Shown one piece after another: positions 47,035 through 53,297 of a DNA stretch of 53,297 nt (its first letter is position 1; every line of letters starts with the position of its first letter). The notes under the pieces were generated by a model. The model was not told where the DNA came from. It did not search any database and saw only the letters and a program-made list of their open reading frames with translations. The stretch comes from Candidatus Micrarchaeum sp. (lineage in GTDB: Archaea > SpSt-1190 > DYHY01): NCBI GenBank assembly GCA_020723935.1, contig DYHY01000007.1, positions 1 through 53,297 on the forward strand. Direction: 5' to 3'. Made by a program: the position numbers and the translations under genes.

Positions 47035-47769
47035 TTATTTCGCGACTGTGGAGGAGGGCGAATCGGCGCCGGATTTTCCCGGCCTGTCCGTCCACCAAAG
47101 CCAAGTGAGCCAGGCAAGCAGGATCGCCGCTATCATCCCAAACTTCCAGAGGATCGCGTGGACGAGGCCCACGAGTTCCGGACGGGCCACCCCGTAGAGG
47201 AGTATGACGACGAGCCGGGCGATGTTGGTTGCGTAGATCACCGGAACGCCCACGACAATCCCAGCAAGCCTCTTCCAGCCGTTCCGTCCGGGGGTGGCGA
47301 GGACGAGCGCGGCGAAGGCGAACATGTCCTTCCAAGCGACGCAGGCCTCGATGATCTCAAGTATCACCGTCCCAGCCCGGACAAGGTACCCATCCGCGAC
47401 CGCCTGGACGCCCAAATAACCCGAAATCGCCGCGACCTGCCGGGCGATTGAGACCTGCGCCCAGGTGAAATCGGCCTTCATATAGAGGAGAAGGTAGACT
47501 GGCAGGGAAAGGAACGTGAACTTGATCAAGAAGAGGGAAATCGTCCTCCACTCGGCAAGTATCCTCCTCCTCCCCCTCCTCCTCGCCGCCGAAATGCCGT
47601 CACGGACGTCCTTGGGCCCCGGAAGCTTGGAGAAGGGAGGAAAGAGCAGTACCCTGACGAGATCAGCTCGAGGAGGCGACGAACCTGAGGTAGGCCTGGT
47701 TCCAGCGCCTTTCCTCGTCCCTCGAGAGCATACCATCCTCCTCCGATACGAGCGCGAATTCCCCTTCAA
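47035..47769 (-). CDS. Exosortase/archaeosortase-family transmembrane protein (start uncertain)
   Basis: Multi-TM with Cys 'EIIEACVAWKDMFAFAAL', Arg 'IYATNIARLVVILLYG', His 'LVHAILWKFGMIAAILLAW' in the expected order. Confidence 0.75.
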   Translation of the reverse strand: MKGNSRSYRRRMVCSRGTRKGAGTRPTSGSSPPRADLVRVLLFPPFSKLPGPKDVRDGISAARRRGRRRILAEWRTISLFLIKFTFLSLPVYLLLYMKADFTWAQVSIARQVAAISGYLGVQAVADGYLVRAGTVILEIIEACVAWKDMFAFAALVLATPGRNGWKRLAGIVVGVPVIYATNIARLVVILLYGVARPELVGLVHAILWKFGMIAAILLAWLTWLWWTDRPGKSGADSPSSTVAK

Positions 47770-48724
47770 ATAGGCTTCGCCCGCCGGCGACCCTCACCTG
47801 CTTGCAGGGGAGGAGCGGGTTCGCCTGTCCGCGTTCGTAGAAGACCGCCTTGACCTTTCGCGCAAGGATTTCCTGCGCCCTCAATCCAGACGTCTCCCGC
47901 ACGAGGAGGAGCATCCCCACCTGCTCGCCGAGCTTGAGAATCACAACCCTAGAGCCGGAAAGCTGCCCGATCGAGCGCTTCACGCCCTCGGAGGAGACGG
48001 ACGCGCGCTCCAAAGCGGCCCTGTTCTGGACGAGGACCACTGGCTTTAGGAGATGCGTTTCCACGCTCCTCGGACGTTGGAAAGCCTCGGCCCGCCTTTT
48101 CCGGAGCTCCTCCTTCTCGCGTTCCGTTTCCTTGAGCCTCTCGACGCTCTCCTCCAGGGCCCGCACGCGCTCCTTGAGCAGGCGTATCCTCAGGAAATCC
48201 GGCTGCTTCACCCTGGCCGGGACGGGCTCGGGCTCAAGGACCCGTTTCTCCTCCTCGGAGACGTTCTTGGCGAGGCCCTTCAGGACGAGATAGACCCTCT
48301 CCTTCCAGCCCTCCGGGAATTTCCGCCGCGCCCGGTCGATCACCTGGCTCGTCGAAAAGAGGCAGAAAAGCGCCGCGGCCGCGGCGTCGCGCTCGTGGAC
48401 GTCCAGGCCCCCCGCGGTGTTCTCGAAGACAATGCGCTTCTTCTCCAGAATCGAGAGCGAGGTTTCCGGCGCCCACGTCCTGCAGCCGAAAGCGGCCGCA
48501 AGCTTCCTCGTCGCATCCTGCGCGGGCGCGACATCGGATGCGAAAGCCGCGGGGACGCAGTGATCCCCTATCAAGCTCACGGCGTCCTCAAAGGACATCC
48601 CGGCCCGGCTCCGGGCGAGGATCAGCCGCCCGTCGAAATCGACCGCGGCGACCGCCGAGGTGTTTCCCGGGTCGAAGCCGACGATTGCATATTCGCGGCC
48701 GTCCAGGTTTTCTTGCGGGACCAT
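47663..48724 (-). CDS. DUF460-like RNase H-fold/coiled-coil protein
   Basis: 'YAIVGFDPGNTSAVAAVDFDGRLILARS', 'DVHERDAAAAALF', central coiled coil. Confidence 0.75.
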   Translation of the reverse strand: MVPQENLDGREYAIVGFDPGNTSAVAAVDFDGRLILARSRAGMSFEDAVSLIGDHCVPAAFASDVAPAQDATRKLAAAFGCRTWAPETSLSILEKKRIVFENTAGGLDVHERDAAAAALFCLFSTSQVIDRARRKFPEGWKERVYLVLKGLAKNVSEEEKRVLEPEPVPARVKQPDFLRIRLLKERVRALEESVERLKETEREKEELRKRRAEAFQRPRSVETHLLKPVVLVQNRAALERASVSSEGVKRSIGQLSGSRVVILKLGEQVGMLLLVRETSGLRAQEILARKVKAVFYERGQANPLLPCKQVRVAGGRSLFEGEFALVSEEDGMLSRDEERRWNQAYLRFVASSS

Positions 48725-48728
48725 CAGC

Positions 48729-49223
48729 TCACCCTTTGATCAGGCGCCTTGCACGCGCCTTCCTGGTCTGGGTTATCCCCATTATGCACATGCCCTTCTT
48801 CGGGATGCCGTAGATCAGGATCGAGCCGACCGGGGCGAGCGCGATCACCGCAAGGCCGGCGAGGTCCTCCTCGCCCTCCACGGCGACGGAGCAGGGCTTC
48901 CTTACGGAGAGGTCCACCGCCTTCCAAAGGGCCTCGGTTATCGTCCCCGCTGGATTTTTCGCGCGCACTTTCGCCTTGCCGACGGAAGCCTTCCCGATTG
49001 CAGCCAGTTCGCTCCTTGGAATCCTGCGCCTGCGGGTCCTGCCGTCGTGGAAGATGCTCCAGGTCGCCCCAGCCGGGACGGCGAGGATGCTCGCGTCCCC
49101 GACCACGAAGACCTTGCCCTTGGTGCGCCAGCCCGCCGGAAGATCGCCCCGGACGATCCTGCCGCGCCGCTTCGCGCGCAGGAAGCGCAGATGCTCGTCC
49201 TTGAGGATGTATTTGAGCTTCAT
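48729..49223 (-). CDS. GTP-dependent dephospho-CoA kinase (DUF359) family
   Basis: 'GKVFVVGDASI', 'IFHDGRTRRRRI', 'AKNPAGTITEALWKAV', 'VEGEEDLAGLAVIALAPVGSILIYGIPKKGMCIM'; ATGA-type overlap with the upstream gene. Confidence 0.85.
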   Translation of the reverse strand: MKLKYILKDEHLRFLRAKRRGRIVRGDLPAGWRTKGKVFVVGDASILAVPAGATWSIFHDGRTRRRRIPRSELAAIGKASVGKAKVRAKNPAGTITEALWKAVDLSVRKPCSVAVEGEEDLAGLAVIALAPVGSILIYGIPKKGMCIMGITQTRKARARRLIKG

Positions 49224-50104
49224 TTCCCGGCCCCCTCTCCCTTCCCCGTTTTGCCGCCGGCCTCCCACGCCTTCACCAGGTCCAGGCACCTGACAAGGGT
49301 CCTGTCCGACACCTTCTCGACGGGCCCGCGGGCTTCCTTGAGGACCTCAATCGTCATGAATTTCGCGCGCGTCTTCTTCTTGAGGAGCTTCATCTGGGCC
49401 GCGAGGTCCAGCTCCCCTGAGAAGACCGGATAATGGTCTATCCCCTTCTTGATGTTGTGGAAATGGACCGCCGCCATCCTCTTCCCTAGCGCCGAGACCC
49501 ACTTGGAAAGGTGCCTGTCGTCCTTCCCGACGGCTTCGTTCGTCACCCAGTTGATTATCCCGGCGTGGCCGACGTCCAGGCAGAAATTCACCTTGGACGA
49601 ATTCACTATGGCCTCGACATACGCGCCCATCCCGAAAAGCGGCTCCGGCGTGTTCTCGAAGGTCGCGACGATGCCCAGCTTCTTCCCGACGGCCGCGATT
49701 TCTCCGCAGCTCTGGACCGACGCCCGCAGGACCGCCATTTCGACTTCCTCCTCGGACAGGCCCGAGAAATCCTCCCCCGCGTCCCCGTGGAAGTTGAAAT
49801 AGAGGGGCGAGAACTGCCTCGTCCAGGAAAGGAGGTTCGCCATGAACTCGACGGAAGCCATCCTTATCAGTTCCCGCGGGCTCCCTATCTCCATCCCGGC
49901 CGGCGGGGCGTGGAAGGAGAAGGCAATCTCGTTCTTCCTCGCGGCCGAGAAGATCTTGCGGAGTTCCGTCTTCCCCAAAGTCTCCGGCCAGGGGAAATCC
50001 AGGCTCACCTCGACGTAATCGAAGCCGAGGGTTGCCGCCCGCTCCACCTCGTCCTCAATCGACGAGATATTGCCGTGCCAGACAGGAAGGCCGTACCGGA
50101 ACAT
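49220..50104 (-). CDS. Xylose isomerase-like TIM-barrel protein
   Basis: 'FDYVEVSLDFPWPETLG', 'ATFENTPEPLFGM', 'NFCLDVGHAGI', 'VHFHNIKKGIDHYPV'. Confidence 0.85.
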   Translation of the reverse strand: MFRYGLPVWHGNISSIEDEVERAATLGFDYVEVSLDFPWPETLGKTELRKIFSAARKNEIAFSFHAPPAGMEIGSPRELIRMASVEFMANLLSWTRQFSPLYFNFHGDAGEDFSGLSEEEVEMAVLRASVQSCGEIAAVGKKLGIVATFENTPEPLFGMGAYVEAIVNSSKVNFCLDVGHAGIINWVTNEAVGKDDRHLSKWVSALGKRMAAVHFHNIKKGIDHYPVFSGELDLAAQMKLLKKKTRAKFMTIEVLKEARGPVEKVSDRTLVRCLDLVKAWEAGGKTGKGEGAGK

Positions 50105-50236
50105 CCTTTCGCGCGCAAATGCGCGCCCCTTTTCACTCTATCGCTTTCCAGGAGGCCCCCGAATCCGGGCTTTTTGTCCGAAGACAGTTTTAAAAAGGGA
50201 CCAAATGGCCGGCAGCGCGAAGGCGAACGAGAGAAG

Positions 50237-50683
50237 ATGCACAAAGGCGTCGACTCCAAGATAATCGCCCTCCTTGAGGAGAACGCAGCGCTCACGAACT
50301 GGGAAATAGGGGAGAAGCTGAAGCTTCCGACGACGACGGTGCACAACCGCATCAAGAAGCTCGAGGAACGGGGGATTATCAAGAAGTACAAGGCAGTCCT
50401 TGACAAGTCGAAGATGGGGAAGCCGATAACGGCGGTTGTCCACGTCAACCTTGACTTTTCCGGGTACAGCGGGAAGGACAAGATGTCCCAGGAGGACGTC
50501 TGCAAGAAGATCAAGAAGGTGGCGGGAATCGAGGGCGTGATGATAATCACGGGCGACTACGACATAATCGCCAAGGCTTCCGTCGGCACGAAGGAGGAGC
50601 TTTCCGGCCTCGTATCCGAGATACGGAGCATGGACGGCGTCACGAAGACGGTGACGAGCCTGGTCCTTCAGGAGTTCGACTGA
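50237..50683 (+). CDS. Lrp/AsnC-family transcriptional regulator
   Basis: 'IIALLEENAALTNWEIGEKLKLPTTTVHNRIKKLEERGIIKKYKAVLD' HTH plus 'VMIITGDYDIIAKASVGTKEELSGLV' RAM domain; TATA-like gttttaaaaagg upstream. Confidence 0.93.
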   Translation: MHKGVDSKIIALLEENAALTNWEIGEKLKLPTTTVHNRIKKLEERGIIKKYKAVLDKSKMGKPITAVVHVNLDFSGYSGKDKMSQEDVCKKIKKVAGIEGVMIITGDYDIIAKASVGTKEELSGLVSEIRSMDGVTKTVTSLVLQEFD

Positions 50684-50887
50684 TTTTTCTGGGTTAATTC
50701 AATTACAGAATATCAGGTTGACTTCTGATTTCCTTCTTTTTAGAGTTCATTAGAGTCAAAAAAACCCATATTTTTGTTCTTTCTGAATTCCAGTAACGAA
50801 CATCGGTTCTTTCGTGGCCACCACGCGCGCCAGAGGCGCGAAAATATGAACTTCCTCTATCCACCTTCCGGCCGGTTTATGCGTCCG

Positions 50888-53297
50888 CTACGCATCGCTC
50901 CAATAGATCCTCGTCCTTGCGTACGTTTTTTCGGCCTTAATTATCTCGCCAAGCAGTGCTTCCTCGTCCTTCCTCCCGACTTTCGCAAGGACGCGCCCCG
51001 CCGTTTCCGGCCCTATTCCGTAGCCGGCGAGGACGAGGAAAGCAGTCTTTCCGTAGCTCAAGTAAAGGTCGGCCGTCTTCCTCGCCTGCCTAAGAGTCCT
51101 CTTCTCGGTTTCCGTCGGATCCGTCTTCGCAAGGAGCTGCTGGCTCTCCTTCCGAAGAACTCCTATCAGCTTCGCGCCGCAGGAGGGGCATGCGAAGCCC
51201 GTGTTCTTGACGGTCACTTCCGACTTCCATTTCTTGCAGTTGAAGCAGACGAGGGGCATGCGCCTGTCCTCGAGGCGCGATTTCACGATTTCCAGGACCT
51301 TCTTCCTCGGGTATCTCCCGAAGACAATCTCGGGGTTGTACTTGTCAATCATGCGCTCCGAGAACCGGGTGACCTTGTCAAGGAACCTTATTTTGAGCTT
51401 TCCTTCCTTCAAACGCTTTGAAATCTCCTTCGTCTTCGGGACGTCCATCTTCTCGAAGAGATATTCGTTCATCGTCTCCTCGAAGACGACCGAGCCGAAA
51501 TACACGTCAACGAGCTTCTGGATGGATATCTTGGAGAAGACCGCGTCGCGCGAAATCACCCCAAACTTCTTCGCTATCTGCAGGAACCTCTGCTTGAAGG
51601 AGGGGCTGTTCTTGAGGATGGAACGAAGGGACATCTCTATCTTCTCCTCGTCCATCGAAACGAGGATCTCGCGCAGGAACGCCCGGTCGTAGCCCGTCCC
51701 CGGGAACTTGATGAAGATCCTGTACGGATCCGTGCGCAGGCCGACGCTTTCGCCGTATTTGAGGGAAAGGTAGGAGGCTAGAAGCCTGCCAAGAGTCTCG
51801 TTCGTCTTGTTCCCGAAGAAGGCCCGGATGACGACGAAATCCACGCCGCATTCTATTCCGAGCTCATCTTGGGGAAAGGCGCCGCATTTCCTGACGTCCT
51901 CCTCAACAAGATCCCTCGTTTCCTCGTCCCAGAAGCGCGAATACCTGGATTCAAGGCCCGAGAAATCCTCCCGCAGATTCCCGACCTGGCTTGCGACGAT
52001 GTATTCGACGGGCATGAGTTCCCCCGACCATTCGGGCACGTTGTACGCCTTTTGTGCCTCCTCAACGAAGATCTTCTTTTCCTCCTTGGAAATCACGCGC
52101 CAGGAAAGGCCGCGGCAGATGAAGGAGCTGCCCAAGTCGAGCTCCGCCCCGAATTCCTCGTCGATTTGGGCTATTTTCTCCTTGCTATCCAATTTCACGA
52201 CGTCGAATTTCTTGATGTCCTTGATCATTGACAGGTTGTGGAAAAAAAACTCGAATGCAGGCCGTTTTATCCCGAGCGTCCCATCTTCAGCCACTTTCAG
52301 GAGCCGCAGGCGCAACATCAGTTCCAAGACGTCCTGGAATTCGGCGGCCGTCAGGAGCTCGAAGTGCTTGGTCTTCCTGAACGTCTCGAAAGCGCGCGCC
52401 GGGGTATAGCCCCTCTCGAAAGCCATGGCAGTCAGCTGGTTTGCCAATACATCCAACGGCTTGTTCTCGACCTCGAAGGGCTCCAGGACCCCCGACACGG
52501 CGAAATCGGCTATTACCGTCGCCTCAAGGGCGTCGTCAGGATCGACGACAAAGATTTTGCCTTCGGAAACCTGGGCGAGGGTGTGTCCGGCCCTTCCGAC
52601 ACGTTGGGTTATGGCATCGACGCGCCTGGGGGACATATATTGAACGACCAAATCGACATGTCCTATGTCTATTCCGAGTGCCATGGACGATGTCGCGACA
52701 ATTGCGCTCAATTCTTTGCTTTTGAAGTCCTTTTCAGTCCTTATTCGCGAATCTTTTGAAAGCGATCCGTGATGGACACTCACCCGTTCTTCTAGCTTCT
52801 TTAAACGAAAACCAAGGATTTCTGCAGTTTCTCGCGTGTTTACAAAGACAAGAATTCCCTTTTTTACATTGATAAGCTCATAGAGACGTTTTATTCTCGA
52901 GTAGGTGCTCGGCGTCGTGCTTATTTCGTCGGCTATTTCCTCGTCCTCTTCGGAGCTTTTCGGCGCTTCTATTTTTATTTCGAACTTTTTTTCGTCTTTG
53001 GGATTTATTATCAACACTTCCTTGCTGGAAGAGCCGCGCATGTATTTTGACACTATTTCCGGATTAGAAACAGTAGCCGAAAGACCTATCCTTACAAAAT
53101 CACGGTTTATTCGGTTTTTTAGCCTTTCCAACCCCACCATGAGCTGGCAACCGCGCTTGTCGTTGATGATTTCATGGATTTCGTCTATCAATACGAACTC
53201 GACGTTCTTCAGATGCTCCTGCATCCTCTTGCCGATGAGAATTGCTTGGAAGGTTTCGGGCGTCGTGATGAGGACGTGTGGCGGATCCTTCGCTTGG
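50888..53297 (-). CDS. Lhr-type superfamily 2 DEAD/DEAH helicase with C-terminal zinc ribbon; N-terminus beyond window
   Basis: 'KDPPHVLITTPETFQAILIGKR' open to the window end, 'FVLIDEIHEI', 'ALGIDIGHVDLVVQYMSPRRVDAITQRVGRAGH', 'CFNCKKWKSEVTVKNTGFACPSCGAKL'. Confidence 0.9.
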   Translation of the reverse strand, partial: QAKDPPHVLITTPETFQAILIGKRMQEHLKNVEFVLIDEIHEIINDKRGCQLMVGLERLKNRINRDFVRIGLSATVSNPEIVSKYMRGSSSKEVLIINPKDEKKFEIKIEAPKSSEEDEEIADEISTTPSTYSRIKRLYELINVKKGILVFVNTRETAEILGFRLKKLEERVSVHHGSLSKDSRIRTEKDFKSKELSAIVATSSMALGIDIGHVDLVVQYMSPRRVDAITQRVGRAGHTLAQVSEGKIFVVDPDDALEATVIADFAVSGVLEPFEVENKPLDVLANQLTAMAFERGYTPARAFETFRKTKHFELLTAAEFQDVLELMLRLRLLKVAEDGTLGIKRPAFEFFFHNLSMIKDIKKFDVVKLDSKEKIAQIDEEFGAELDLGSSFICRGLSWRVISKEEKKIFVEEAQKAYNVPEWSGELMPVEYIVASQVGNLREDFSGLESRYSRFWDEETRDLVEEDVRKCGAFPQDELGIECGVDFVVIRAFFGNKTNETLGRLLASYLSLKYGESVGLRTDPYRIFIKFPGTGYDRAFLREILVSMDEEKIEMSLRSILKNSPSFKQRFLQIAKKFGVISRDAVFSKISIQKLVDVYFGSVVFEETMNEYLFEKMDVPKTKEISKRLKEGKLKIRFLDKVTRFSERMIDKYNPEIVFGRYPRKKVLEIVKSRLEDRRMPLVCFNCKKWKSEVTVKNTGFACPSCGAKLIGVLRKESQQLLAKTDPTETEKRTLRQARKTADLYLSYGKTAFLVLAGYGIGPETAGRVLAKVGRKDEEALLGEIIKAEKTYARTRIYWSDA

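Noticed and set aside
1-53297. CRISPR array, transposase or IS element
   Set aside because: No regularly spaced direct repeats, transposase motifs or terminal inverted repeats were found by eye.

Overview
The window is 53.3 kb of GC-rich archaeal chromosome. Archaeal markers are both PolD subunits (DP1, DP2), Orc1/Cdc6, aNAC, aEF1B, SecDF without SecA-type features, archaeal UMP kinase, TruD, a PAC2-family protein, an eL41-like protein, and TATA-box leaderless-looking promoters. The left ~14 kb is a surface-glycan/nucleotide-sugar locus. The centre holds housekeeping genes and a second membrane-glycosyltransferase group. At 32-39 kb is a replication cluster (DP2, DP1, Cdc6) next to a probable oriC with ORB-like repeats. 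The right side has a visibly lower-GC insert (MazG-like NTPase plus PD-(D/E)XK/DUF2075 NTPase), a decayed ABC-2 permease, an archaeosortase-like protein, and an Lhr-type helicase that runs off the window. The most interesting observations are: (1) a ribbon-helix-helix DNA-binding domain fused to a sugar-nucleotidyltransferase fold that has lost its GGxGTR signature, divergent from a second nucleotidyltransferase across a short intergenic region with an inverted repeat; (2) a phosphopantetheine adenylyltransferase-like protein with a C-terminal winged-helix-like domain, beside the probable origin; (3) the MazG + nuclease/NTPase island; (4) in-frame stops in secD (TAG) and a flippase-like gene (TGA), both in Ile-Pro-stop-Gly context, plus several genes each needing one -1 shift. 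Item 4 is either assembly error or something worth checking. All assignments come from reading translations by eye; no database search was run.
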